Shown one piece after another: positions 1 to 7,579 of a stretch of 64,000 bases of DNA. The DNA is from Gemmatimonadota bacterium (GTDB lineage: Bacteria > JAAXHH01). Location of the stretch: contig VXMB01000014.1 of NCBI GenBank assembly GCA_009841265.1, positions 186,001 through 250,000 on the forward strand, written 5' to 3'. Numbering within the stretch: the stretch's first letter is position 1; each line of letters opens with the position of its first letter. The translations under genes were made by a program, and so were the position numbers. The notes under the pieces are model-generated. The model was not told the origin of the DNA, searched no databases, and saw only the letters and a program-made list of their open reading frames with translations.

Positions 1-2
1 AA

Positions 3-383
3 TTCTTCGCCGTGCCGATGGTACGGGCCTGGGAGATCTTCCAGAAAGCCTATCAGCAGGTTAGCGGGATCTGCCGGACCGTGCGCGGACCCAGCATGTC
101 GGCCCATCCCGGCAAGGTCCACGTAATGGGCATCAGCGAAGTCCACGGGGAGAAGATCATCGCCCTCCGGTTCCTGCAGGGACGCAATCCCGACTGGGTC
201 CTGCGGCCGTTTTTTGCCCGGTACGATAGAGAAGCCATCTGGCTGGACGACCTCGAGCCGGCCTTCGGCGAGGAGGCGTTTTTCTTCGAGAAGGAACTGG
301 CACAGTTGTGCGAGGAGGACCTGCCCTCCGGCCAGTGGAATGAAATGGAGTCGCTTGTGCTGGAAGGCGTGGGGTGGGAATGA
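3..383 (+). CDS. C-terminal fragment of a KamA-like radical SAM protein (5' end outside window)
   Basis: The frame is open to the left edge (codons before the first possible GTG read FFA), so this is the 3' end of a longer gene. The visible 126 residues contain GPSMSAHPGKVHV, a GRNPDW segment, FFARYD and WLDDLEPAFGEE. I recognise this pattern from the C-terminal tail of long lysine 2,3-aminomutase-like (KamA family) radical SAM proteins. The radical SAM CxxxCxxC cluster and PLP site would lie upstream, outside the window, so the reaction cannot be checked here. It runs toward the minus-strand hic/SIR2 module, with only about 25 bp between the two stops. The family assignment is from remembered similarity and is moderate; a plain hypothetical protein is the alternative. 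Confidence 0.5.
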   Translation, partial: FFAVPMVRAWEIFQKAYQQVSGICRTVRGPSMSAHPGKVHVMGISEVHGEKIIALRFLQGRNPDWVLRPFFARYDREAIWLDDLEPAFGEEAFFFEKELAQLCEEDLPSGQWNEMESLVLEGVGWE

Positions 384-409
384 TACGCGGTACGGGTTAA
401 AAGAAGGAT

Positions 410-586
410 TTAACGAATCTTAAAAGTCAACAGTTCGTCTGGTATTTCAAACACAATCCCGTCTCTCTTCTTTTCGTAATAGATTAGCTGGACTTTTATA
501 GAATCGTGTACGGTTGAGGCTTTGGACGTGTAGATAATCGGGATAATTGAAAACACCTTTTCACCCACGTACAGATTTAATCTCAT
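410..586 (-). CDS. Small protein of the HicA/HicB-SIR2 module, function unknown
   Basis: A 58-residue ORF begins with ATG at 586, 13 bp downstream of the HicB-SIR2 stop. GAGGA sits just upstream of this ATG, with a short spacer, on the mRNA strand. An in-frame upstream start at 634 would overlap the SIR2 gene by 35 bp and has weaker support. The protein starts MRLNLYVGEKVF. It has alternating hydrophobic and polar stretches (FSIIPIIY, IKVQLIYY, GIVFEIP) suggesting a mostly beta fold, with no signal peptide, membrane helix or motif I recognise. Base composition is AT-rich like the SIR2 part and unlike the flanking genes. Position and spacing suggest it is the third gene of the operon, perhaps a partner or inhibitor of the SIR2 domain; that role is inference only. 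Confidence 0.55.
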   Translation of the reverse strand: MRLNLYVGEKVFSIIPIIYTSKASTVHDSIKVQLIYYEKKRDGIVFEIPDELLTFKIR

Positions 587-599
587 TGATTCCTCGGTT

Positions 600-2222
600 T
601 CACAATGACAGATCAGTAACGTCAACATCCTCAAGAAGTTTCGTTACAACCGAAACCGAGTTGTGCTTCTCCCACTTCATCCAGTTGTTACGTATTGCGG
701 GCCGTGCATTTGAAAGAAGATCATCTGGTTCTGGGTGGAATACGATAATGCGTCTCTTTCGACTACCACTCACCCAGTCAATGATCTCGTTGTTGATACC
801 TTTGTCACCAAAACCGTAGCCACATACAATTAACTGGTTCGCATTGTTTAAAGTCGAACGGAAGCAACAGTGTAGATCGCGAAAAACTCCTGCACTGTAT
901 TGCGAGATCTTGTTAAACGTACCGATTAGGAGCATTGGTCTTCCTGTTGTATCCAACCATTCACCACTACCGTCTTGTAGTCGTTGACAATCGAGATCAG
1001 CCGAAACAATTCCTACCCGATTGTCGAAAATCGTTCCACCGTGAGGATATAGTTCAAACCAGTCAATGGAACCGTGTAACTTTAGGAATGGTATCGATCC
1101 ATTAGAAGAAAACCCCCCGTTCCAATAGCGTATTCCGGAGTCGTATCTATCTCTAAAGCCATCTGCAAGACCAATACCTTCGTTTCTTAAAAAGGTTTCG
1201 AGATGGGTGTCGTGACAAAGCGTGGAAATACTGGTGACACAGGAGCTTTCGCAGATGTGCTTAATTACACCAAGTTGTCTCACGGAATTCGGGTTACCTA
1301 AAAGACATCGCCAGACAATATCTACAATGTAATTGAGGCTTTCTTCGAGAAGTGATGCAAGCAAGTCTTCATTCTCAGTATGATTAATACATGTCTTAAA
1401 GTCATACTGTTCTAACTCATGTACCTCTGAAGCCATATCACTTCTAAGTCTGTCAATGAAAGATAGTACAACAGGGTTGTCTATTTCTCCTTTCCACTGC
1501 TCACATCCTTGCGAAATCAGATAGGCGATATCTTCATAATTTGGTGTCCGATTTAGGCCATAGTGTTCGTAGTACTGTCTCTGTACTTCATGAAGGTGAT
1601 TCACTAATTCAATCACAAGTGTAGTTGTGCCTTCTTGCAGGACGGCACTGTTGAAATCTATGTAGTAGGACGAATCTGACTCCCTTGTAACGCCTTTTCC
1701 TGACCGTACTATTTGAGTCAGTTTTTTTGTGGATGGGAATCCCGCTGGTATTGAGGATCCTGCTCCCAATAGTACTGCAGTTTTCACACTACTGCTTCCT
1801 GGTGATATGGCGGTGTTACATATAGTTAGATTCAACTTCTTTACATTTGAATCATAGCTATCTGTTTTTGGTGTTGTCGAAGCACGCTCTTTTTCAACAA
1901 CAGCCTCAGAGAGTCTTTCACTAACCCAATGATTGGTACTCACTCCGTCGACTTCGGCCGCCTCGGCTACCGCTGCGTGGACTTCAGGATCAATTCGCAA
2001 CAATAGTTTCCCGGAATAAGGTTTGTTCGGAGTCTCGCCCCGTTCGTCACAGCTTTCCAGGTAGAACTCAACCGCCTCTTCAAAAGCCTCGCGTACTTCT
2101 CCAACGCTTTCTCCGTGAAAAGTGATGATGTCGCGAATACCAGCCACGCGTCCGACGAAACATCCGTCCTCGTCGCTGTATTCGATGCGCGCCGGATATC
2201 CCCTGTAGCGCATCGGCTTCAT
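600..2222 (-). CDS. HicB antitoxin fused to a SIR2-like NADase-type domain
   Basis: This 540-residue protein starts at ATG 2222, whose ATGA overlaps the hicA stop. Residues 1-60 are a HicB partial-RNaseH-like fold (RIEYSDEDGCFVGRV, then ITFHGESV and REAFEEAVEFYLE). Residues 70-110 are a ribbon-helix-helix DNA-binding segment (GKLLLRIDPEVHAAV through STNHWVSERL). After a polar linker (about 111-145) comes a SIR2-like domain: LLGAGSSIPAGFP at 151-163, STLCHDTHLE at 333-342, LKLHGSIDW at 380-388 with the presumed catalytic His, and IVCGYGFGD at 465-473. SIR2-like domains of this kind in defence proteins degrade NAD+; HicB binds and neutralises HicA. The fusion is continuous, with no frameshift. 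Base composition falls from GC-rich in the HicB part to AT-rich in the SIR2 part. The TxNxD-type Asn position appears to be Cys335. Function as a guard or defence effector is inference. Confidence 0.85.
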   Translation of the reverse strand: MKPMRYRGYPARIEYSDEDGCFVGRVAGIRDIITFHGESVGEVREAFEEAVEFYLESCDERGETPNKPYSGKLLLRIDPEVHAAVAEAAEVDGVSTNHWVSERLSEAVVEKERASTTPKTDSYDSNVKKLNLTICNTAISPGSSSVKTAVLLGAGSSIPAGFPSTKKLTQIVRSGKGVTRESDSSYYIDFNSAVLQEGTTTLVIELVNHLHEVQRQYYEHYGLNRTPNYEDIAYLISQGCEQWKGEIDNPVVLSFIDRLRSDMASEVHELEQYDFKTCINHTENEDLLASLLEESLNYIVDIVWRCLLGNPNSVRQLGVIKHICESSCVTSISTLCHDTHLETFLRNEGIGLADGFRDRYDSGIRYWNGGFSSNGSIPFLKLHGSIDWFELYPHGGTIFDNRVGIVSADLDCQRLQDGSGEWLDTTGRPMLLIGTFNKISQYSAGVFRDLHCCFRSTLNNANQLIVCGYGFGDKGINNEIIDWVSGSRKRRIIVFHPEPDDLLSNARPAIRNNWMKWEKHNSVSVVTKLLEDVDVTDLSL

Positions 2223-2473
2223 GGTGTTACTCCCATACATGTAAGAAACTCCCGTGCAGCACGTACCTGATAGGGTTTGGCCTCCTTGCCCGGATGAGGT
2301 CGATGAAAATCGGCTCGATGCGTCCCGTACTTGAAAGCTATTCTAGATCCACGACCTTCTATTAACTCGCAACCCACTGAAACAAGAAGTGTCTCGATTT
2401 GTCGCCATTCTATGTTCGACGAAACTGGGTCGGTAAAAACTGCTTCCAGGGTTTTCCGTTGGCGACTATTCAT
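2219..2473 (-). CDS. hicA: HicA-type mRNA interferase toxin
   Basis: This 84-residue protein starts MNSRQRKTLEAVF at 2473. HicA toxins are small double-stranded-RNA-binding-fold ribonucleases that cleave mRNA and are held inactive by HicB. The sequence has the usual order: an N-terminal helix, IEWRQIETLL, GCELIEGRGSR, a strand, then FHRPHPGKEAKPYQVRAAREFL. The classical GSH catalytic site reads GSR here, as I recall for the variant clade ending in FHRPHP, so activity should not be assumed. The in-frame ATG at 2488 would add five residues that overlap the -10 region, so 2473 is preferred. The stop overlaps the hicB ATG by four bases, implying translational coupling. Confidence 0.85.
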   Translation of the reverse strand: MNSRQRKTLEAVFTDPVSSNIEWRQIETLLVSVGCELIEGRGSRIAFKYGTHRADFHRPHPGKEAKPYQVRAAREFLTCMGVTP

Positions 2474-2477
2474 ACTA

Positions 2478-2502
2478 AATGATATCACATTTCAATATCA
2501 TT
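2478..2502. promoter_or_regulatory. Inverted repeat overlapping the hicA promoter (candidate HicB operator)
   Basis: A perfect 8-bp inverted repeat, AATGATAT (2478-2485) and ATATCATT (2495-2502), is separated by 9 bp. It covers the -10 hexamer and the edge of the -35 hexamer. HicB proteins with ribbon-helix-helix domains commonly repress their own operon by binding such repeats, so this is the expected autoregulatory operator. Binding by the HicB-SIR2 fusion is inferred. Confidence 0.6.
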
Positions 2503-2507
2503 GGCAA
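2479..2507 (-). promoter_or_regulatory. hicA promoter, probably giving a leaderless mRNA
   Basis: On the minus strand TTGCCA (2507-2502) is followed by exactly 17 bp and TATCAT (2484-2479); each hexamer matches the sigma-70 consensus at five of six positions. TATCAT ends only five bases before the hicA ATG, so the transcript would begin at or next to the start codon. No Shine-Dalgarno sequence is visible, which fits a leaderless message. Confidence 0.65.
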
Positions 2508-2540
2508 GTGTTTTTTTAGTCGTCATCGCATGCGCTAGGC

Positions 2541-4001
2541 TCATTCCCCCAGCCCCGCATGCCGGCACACGATTTCCACGGCCTTGACCAGGGTCTTCGC
2601 GCCGAGTACCGCGTATTCCTCGATCAGGTTGCCTTCCTGGTCTAACGTCCCCAGACCGGGTCCGAGGAACATCTTCCCACTGTAGATCGTGGCGGGTTCC
2701 ACGCCCATGTGCTCCTGGGCAAGCACGATGGGATTGGTGTTGGCCCACAGGTCTTCGAGGTTGAAGATCGGGATGCCGAAGGCACCGTCCTTCCACGTGC
2801 GTTCGTAGTTGAGCTCGGTGCCGCCCAGTTGATAGGTCTTCGTGAAGATCAGGTCGTCGCGGAAGCGCGCGGGCTCCAGCTGCGCGAATTCCTCCACGAT
2901 GATTTCGTGGAACCGGTCTATGGGGTCGGTGACCAGGCGGGGCCGGTCGCGCAGGACCTTCAGGTACGCGGTCAGGCCCACCAGCGTGTCCCGGCCCGGA
3001 TCGCTGAAGGTATACACGGCCTTTCCGTGGGAGGACAGCTCGCCGTAGCGCTGGCCGCCGAGGCCCATGCCCTTGCGGATCGGGTTGATGGTCTCCTCTT
3101 TGCCGATGAGCAACCCTGAGGCGGGCGCGCGGCCCGGCTTGTCCATGCTGTAGGTGATGATGTCGCAGCCGATGTCCCGCGGGTCCATGCCCACGATGGG
3201 AATCGAGCCCCCTGTGTCGACGATGTATGGGACGTCGTAATCCCGGGCCACGTCGGCCAGTTCCTTAAGGAGGATGGGCGCGCCATTCTCGTCCTGCGCT
3301 CCGAGCCCGTAGCTGGGGGTGTCGTATCCCACCGTGGCGATGCCCGTGAGCAGCGAAGCGTTTCGCTCGGCGGCTTTCTTCACGTTTTCGATGGTGCCGT
3401 CCACGTCGACGGAGGTGAGCAGCGACGTGGGATTGTACCGGATCCCGTGGGGATCGTATTTCGCACCGGCCATGCGGACGTAGAGCGTCTCGAGGTTCGC
3501 GAGGCTCTTGTTCTCGATGCCCAGTTCGCCGCCGGCGATGGTCCGGTCCACGAGGAGGTTCTTGTAACGCGGCGGGAAGGCCCGGCCGTATCCGCCGATC
3601 CATTCGTAGTCCTCCCCGTAGGGCATGAGCAGGCGGCCGCGGTAGATGTCGCCGTGGCGCATGGAGGGCGGCGCGCACAGGGTTTCGAGCGTGAGGCGCA
3701 GCAGCGCTTCGCAGGTATTGGCGGCTACTGCGTCGTACTCGTCGCCGTAGACGTCCTTGACGACTTCACGGAGTTCGTCTTCGATCACCCGGACCGGGAA
3801 GGTCTTGCCGCCCCGGTTGGCTTCCACGATCGCGTCGAGTACGTAGTCGGGCAGGTTGCCCGGCCTGGCCGAGCTGCCGGCGTACAGGCCGATGTCCTGC
3901 TTCAGCTTCAGCGTGCCGATTTCTTCGCCGTAGCGTCGTGCCTCCTCGACGATTCCGGGAAAGTTGTCGTAGATCGACTGGTACCACTGGTACTTGTACA
4001 T
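2541..4001 (-). CDS. PLP-dependent fold-type I enzyme, SelA/aminotransferase-like
   Basis: A 486-residue cytosolic protein without signal or membrane segments. The middle carries the PLP-enzyme order: a substrate loop, VPYIVDTGGSIPIVG (Asp that pairs with the pyridine nitrogen), then IITYSMDKPGRAPASGLLIG, where the Lys is the likely Schiff-base residue. The SxDKxxxxPxxG layout recalls selenocysteine synthase-like and related lyases rather than classical aminotransferases. It is the last gene of a four-gene minus-strand operon with a class V aminotransferase-like protein, a class I/II aminotransferase and an ornithine-cyclodeaminase-like protein. A role in amino-acid or amino-acid-derivative catabolism is therefore likely. 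The substrate cannot be told from sequence. No convincing Shine-Dalgarno precedes 4001. Confidence 0.7.
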   Translation of the reverse strand: MYKYQWYQSIYDNFPGIVEEARRYGEEIGTLKLKQDIGLYAGSSARPGNLPDYVLDAIVEANRGGKTFPVRVIEDELREVVKDVYGDEYDAVAANTCEALLRLTLETLCAPPSMRHGDIYRGRLLMPYGEDYEWIGGYGRAFPPRYKNLLVDRTIAGGELGIENKSLANLETLYVRMAGAKYDPHGIRYNPTSLLTSVDVDGTIENVKKAAERNASLLTGIATVGYDTPSYGLGAQDENGAPILLKELADVARDYDVPYIVDTGGSIPIVGMDPRDIGCDIITYSMDKPGRAPASGLLIGKEETINPIRKGMGLGGQRYGELSSHGKAVYTFSDPGRDTLVGLTAYLKVLRDRPRLVTDPIDRFHEIIVEEFAQLEPARFRDDLIFTKTYQLGGTELNYERTWKDGAFGIPIFNLEDLWANTNPIVLAQEHMGVEPATIYSGKMFLGPGLGTLDQEGNLIEEYAVLGAKTLVKAVEIVCRHAGLGE

Positions 4002-4035
4002 GGTTGGTCTTTTTCGGACCGGCCCGGTGGCGGAA

Positions 4036-5187
4036 TCAGGGCATGCCGGAAATCACTTCAAGCGCCCGTTCCACGTCGGCCATCCGGTTGTACAGGTGGG
4101 GCGAGAAGCGGATCACGGGGCCGCGCAGGGCGACCATGACGCCCGCCTGTTTCAGGTGTTGCGCCACGTCGGCAACCCGGCGGCCGGGGAAGCGCGCAGT
4201 GACGATGGCCGATCGCTCGTCGGCGTTCCGGGGGGAGGTAACCTCGGCGCCGATCGCGGCCAGGCCGTCGATGAGGTGGTCGGCCAGCACCTGGTTGTGG
4301 GCGAAGATCCGGTCGATACCCGTGTCCACGAGGAACCCGATCGACTTCGCGAACCCGCCGGCCAGCCCGTAAGCCATGGTGCTGAACTCGAACCGGGACG
4401 CGTCCTCCGGGTAGTCCGGGGGATCGGTGCGGATATCCCAGATGTCCTTCTGGCTTCTGAAGCCCACCAGGCCGGGCTCGAGACGTGTGGCCAGGTGCGG
4501 CGCAAGGTACATGACGGCCACGCCGAAAGGGCCGCACAGCCACTTGTACGCCCCGGCGGCCACGGCGTCCACGCCCATGCCGGTCGCGTCGATGGGCACC
4601 GCACCGGCCGACTGCGTAGCATCCACGACCAGCAAGGCGTCGTGACGATGTGCGATGTCCGCAAAGGCTGCGAGGTCCCAGCGCTGGCCGCTGCGGAACT
4701 CCACGTGGGACAGGGCCACCACCGCCGTATTGTCGTCCACGAGATCCCTGACGCGATCCGGATCGACGGTTTCTCCCCGCGCATGCGCCAGCCGGATCTC
4801 GCAGCCCGTGTGGTTGGCGACGCGCCGCCAGGGGTACACCGAGGCGGGGAAGGAAACGTCGGTGCTGACGACGTTGGCCTCCGCGCCGGGCATGACCGCC
4901 CAGGCGAGGGAACTCAGGAGTTCCGTGGTGCTGGAACCGGCGGCGATGTCCGTCGGAGAAGCGTTGAAGAGCCGGGCTGACTGCCGGTGGAGTTCGTCGA
5001 AAACCGTGGCTTCGGCTTCTTCGTCGAAGTGGTTGCTGCCGTGCTCGGCGACGTCCCGGTACCATTCGGTGATCGCCGCGGCCGCAGGACGGTACATGGG
5101 CGTCACGTTGGCCGCGTTGATATACGTGCAGGTCTGTGCTACGGGAAACTCGTCGACCGGTACCAGCGGATCGTGGGACGGCTTCAT
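4036..5187 (-). CDS. Class V aminotransferase-fold PLP enzyme
   Basis: A 383-residue protein of the cysteine desulfurase / isopenicillin N epimerase superfamily. Visible motifs are INAANVTPMY at the N-terminus, SSTTELLSSLAW (phosphate-binding loop), ALSHVEFRSG, VVDATQSAGAVPID (the Asp that contacts PLP N1) and GAYKWLCGPFG, whose Lys is the PLP-binding residue. There is no C-terminal cysteine loop of the NifS/SufS type, so it is more likely a lyase, kynureninase-like enzyme or aminotransferase than a desulfurase. It lies 34 bp upstream of the SelA-like gene and 18 bp downstream of the class I aminotransferase, within one operon. The specific substrate is unknown. Confidence 0.8.
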   Translation of the reverse strand: MKPSHDPLVPVDEFPVAQTCTYINAANVTPMYRPAAAAITEWYRDVAEHGSNHFDEEAEATVFDELHRQSARLFNASPTDIAAGSSTTELLSSLAWAVMPGAEANVVSTDVSFPASVYPWRRVANHTGCEIRLAHARGETVDPDRVRDLVDDNTAVVALSHVEFRSGQRWDLAAFADIAHRHDALLVVDATQSAGAVPIDATGMGVDAVAAGAYKWLCGPFGVAVMYLAPHLATRLEPGLVGFRSQKDIWDIRTDPPDYPEDASRFEFSTMAYGLAGGFAKSIGFLVDTGIDRIFAHNQVLADHLIDGLAAIGAEVTSPRNADERSAIVTARFPGRRVADVAQHLKQAGVMVALRGPVIRFSPHLYNRMADVERALEVISGMP

Positions 5188-5205
5188 GGCAGGCCCTTCC
5201 CGTGA

Positions 5206-6384
5206 TCAGCCGGCGGCCGCGCCGCGCTCGTTCTCGGATCCGGCGGCCTCTTCCTCGGCGACCTGGCGGAGCAGGCTGGAGATCCGGCGAAGCCCCTCGT
5301 TCAGGTAATCGGGCGGCAGGCCGTAGCTGATGCGGAGATGGTTGGGCACGCCGAAGTAGTCACCCGGCCCGATGAGCACCGATTTCTCCTGGATCAGCCG
5401 GTTCACGAGCGTCGCGGAGTCGGTCTTCAGGTTGTACCGGACGAAGGAAATGGCCGTCGCCTGGGGCGGCACGAGACTCAGGATGTCCGCGTTGTCGTCG
5501 ATCCAGGTCCGGTAATTGTCCCATCCCCGGCGGATATAGCCCCGCGTCCGCTCGAAGATGGTCTTCCGCACGTCCGGGCGCAGCGCCAGCGGCGCGAGGA
5601 AGTGGTTGGACAACTTGGCCGTGCTCAGCGTCAGGTACTCGTGGCGCATCCAGAGCTTTCTGATCAGGTCTTCGGGACCGACGAGCCAGCCGATCCGCAG
5701 GCCGGGCATGGCGAAGGACTTGGACATGCTGCCCGCCGAGATGACCCGGTCGTACCGGCCGTAGAAGGTGGGCGACACTTCCTCGCGTTCCCGTTCGGAC
5801 CCGGCGTAGATCTCGTCCGCGAGCAGGTAGGCGCCGCTGCCTTCGGCCACACGGACGACGGCGTCCATTTCGGCTTCCGTCAGGATCTGTCCGGATGGAT
5901 TGTTCGGATTGCAGATGGAGATCAGCTTCGTTTCGTCCGAGACTGCGGCTTCGAGACTGTCCGTATCGAGCGCCCAGTTGCGGTCGGGATCGAGGCGGAA
6001 CGTCCGCCGGACCGCGCCCAGGTTGTGCGCGAGTCCCCAGCTCTGGAGGTAGCAGGGCACCTGGACCGCCACCTCTCCGCCACCTTCCAGCAATGTCTGG
6101 AACGTGATGAAGTTGGCCTCGATGCAGCCGATGGTCACCAGGACGTTCTCGGCGTTCGCGCCGGGGTAGTACTGGGCGATGGCCTCCCTCAGTTCCGGCG
6201 AGCCATTCGCGTATCCGTAGCCCAGTTCAGTATCGAGCATACGGTCCAGGATGTCCGGATCGTGTTCGATCAGTTCTCTGACTTCAACCGGATGCGCGCC
6301 GCTCTCGGACAGGTTGTACTCCACGACCTGCTCCCAGTCCGACATGATGCGTTCCAGTTCGAATGGCTGGAAGGCCGCTGCCAT
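5206..6384 (-). CDS. Class I/II pyridoxal-phosphate aminotransferase
   Basis: This 392-residue enzyme is of the aspartate-aminotransferase superfamily. It contains GYGYANGSPELREAI, the glycine-rich VTIGCIEANF region, SICNPNNPSGQI (Asn contacting PLP), LLADEIYAGSE (Asp/Tyr) and SAGSMSKSFAMPGLRIGW, where the Lys forms the internal aldimine. The open frame continues upstream to 6594, but that part is Arg-rich shadow sequence. ATG 6384 has AAGGAG upstream at good spacing and lies 11 bp after the stop of the ornithine-cyclodeaminase-like gene. It acts in the cytosol, probably transaminating the substrate shared by this operon. The C-terminal GSENERGAAAG tail is low complexity. Confidence 0.85.
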   Translation of the reverse strand: MAAAFQPFELERIMSDWEQVVEYNLSESGAHPVEVRELIEHDPDILDRMLDTELGYGYANGSPELREAIAQYYPGANAENVLVTIGCIEANFITFQTLLEGGGEVAVQVPCYLQSWGLAHNLGAVRRTFRLDPDRNWALDTDSLEAAVSDETKLISICNPNNPSGQILTEAEMDAVVRVAEGSGAYLLADEIYAGSEREREEVSPTFYGRYDRVISAGSMSKSFAMPGLRIGWLVGPEDLIRKLWMRHEYLTLSTAKLSNHFLAPLALRPDVRKTIFERTRGYIRRGWDNYRTWIDDNADILSLVPPQATAISFVRYNLKTDSATLVNRLIQEKSVLIGPGDYFGVPNHLRISYGLPPDYLNEGLRRISSLLRQVAEEEAAGSENERGAAAG

Positions 6385-6395
6385 GTGATTGCTCC

Positions 6396-7343
6396 TTACT
6401 TTACGGCGTGATAGACGGCTTTGGAAATCTGGATGTCCTGTACCGCGACGCCCGTCGAATCGGCGATCGAGATCTGGTCGTCGGAAGTGCGGCCCAGGGA
6501 CGGATCCTGGATCACGTTTCCGAGTTCGACCACTTTGTCCTCGGTTATGGCGCCGGCCTTCATCGCCTGTGCGATTTCGCCGCGCAGCCTGCATTGCGGA
6601 ATGCTGTCCGCCACGACCACGTCGGCCTTCGCGAGGACGCCTGGATCGAGTTCGATCTTGTCCGGCGTGTCGGAACCCATCGCGGTGATGTGCGTACCGG
6701 GACGCACCTGGTCGGCGGTCAGCAGCGGTGACAGGGACGGCGTGGACATGATGATGAGATTGCTGGTCGCCGCCACGGCGCCGGCGTCATCCGTGATCTC
6801 GACGGTGTATCCCTGGGCTTCCATTTCGTTCTTGTAGGAGGCCTTGCTCTCGGCGGAACGGCCCCAGGCGATCACGTCCGTGCAGTCGACGACGCCCTTG
6901 AGGTACTCGACCTGCATGCGCGCCTGGAGACCCGTGCCGAATACGCCGATGCGGCTGACGTTCTTCGGCGCGAGGGCCCTGGCCACGACCGGCCCCATGG
7001 CGGCCGTGCGCACGTTGGTGAGGTAGCCCTGGTCGAGCAGAAAGGCCACGGGCTGGCCGGTCCGCTGGTTGAAGATCAGCATCATGCCCTGGACGCGAGG
7101 CAGTCCGACCGTCGGGTTGTCGTTGAACCCGGAGGCCAGCTTGATGACGTAATAGTCGTCGTCGTTGATCGCGCCGTACTTGATATGCACGTTTCCGGGA
7201 GGATCCTCGAAGTGCATCTCGCCGACCGGCGGCACCTGCACCTTCCCCTGCGAATAGGCGACGAAACCGTCTTCTATATCCTGAATGACGTCAATGCCCT
7301 CTACGGCTTCCTTGATGCGGTCCAGCTCGACGATGAGCGGCAT
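6396..7343 (-). CDS. Ornithine cyclodeaminase / mu-crystallin family protein
   Basis: This 315-residue protein starts at ATG 7343 behind GGGAGGAG. The family includes ornithine cyclodeaminase, alanine dehydrogenase and ketimine reductases; all bind NAD(P)H through a Rossmann fold. Seen here: GLPRVQGMMLIFNQRTGQPVA and TNVRTAAMGPVVARALAPK in the catalytic half, then IGVFGTGLQARMQ (GxGxxA-like dinucleotide loop), and later STPSLSPLL and AMGSDTPDKIELDP. It is the first gene of the operon with three PLP enzymes. The combination suggests imine or ketimine reduction or deamination in catabolism of an unusual amino acid. Which reaction it performs cannot be decided from the motifs. Confidence 0.85.
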   Translation of the reverse strand: MPLIVELDRIKEAVEGIDVIQDIEDGFVAYSQGKVQVPPVGEMHFEDPPGNVHIKYGAINDDDYYVIKLASGFNDNPTVGLPRVQGMMLIFNQRTGQPVAFLLDQGYLTNVRTAAMGPVVARALAPKNVSRIGVFGTGLQARMQVEYLKGVVDCTDVIAWGRSAESKASYKNEMEAQGYTVEITDDAGAVAATSNLIIMSTPSLSPLLTADQVRPGTHITAMGSDTPDKIELDPGVLAKADVVVADSIPQCRLRGEIAQAMKAGAITEDKVVELGNVIQDPSLGRTSDDQISIADSTGVAVQDIQISKAVYHAVK

Positions 7344-7502
7344 GGTAAGACTCCTCCCGGCAGTCCGGTTATCTGGGGATTGCGCATGGCGCAACAGGCA
7401 AGTGGATTGTTTCCCGAAAATGAGCAGACAAAATAACGTTTTTAAGAGGCAAAGTCAAATAAAACCGCTTGGATACCGAGCCTGGCAGGCGGGGATATTG
7501 TA

Positions 7503-7531
7503 TTGACAAAAACCCCGGCGGGTCACACAAT
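7503..7531 (+). promoter_or_regulatory. Promoter of the ABC ATPase gene
   Basis: TTGACA at 7503-7508 is followed by 17 bp and CACAAT at 7526-7531. The -35 is perfect and the -10 matches at four of six positions. The ATG lies about 48 bp downstream. The intergenic stretch 7344-7502 separates this divergent gene from the amino-acid operon; it is AT-richer, but I see no other defined element in it. Confidence 0.5.
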
Positions 7532-7579
7532 ACGGGAGTCTCACAGACCGGCCGGCAAAGTCCCTTAAGGAGTGCTTAC

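Noticed and set aside
6385..6594. Upstream extension of the class I/II aminotransferase
   Set aside because: The extra 70 residues are Arg-rich shadow sequence over the preceding gene; AAGGAG supports ATG 6384.
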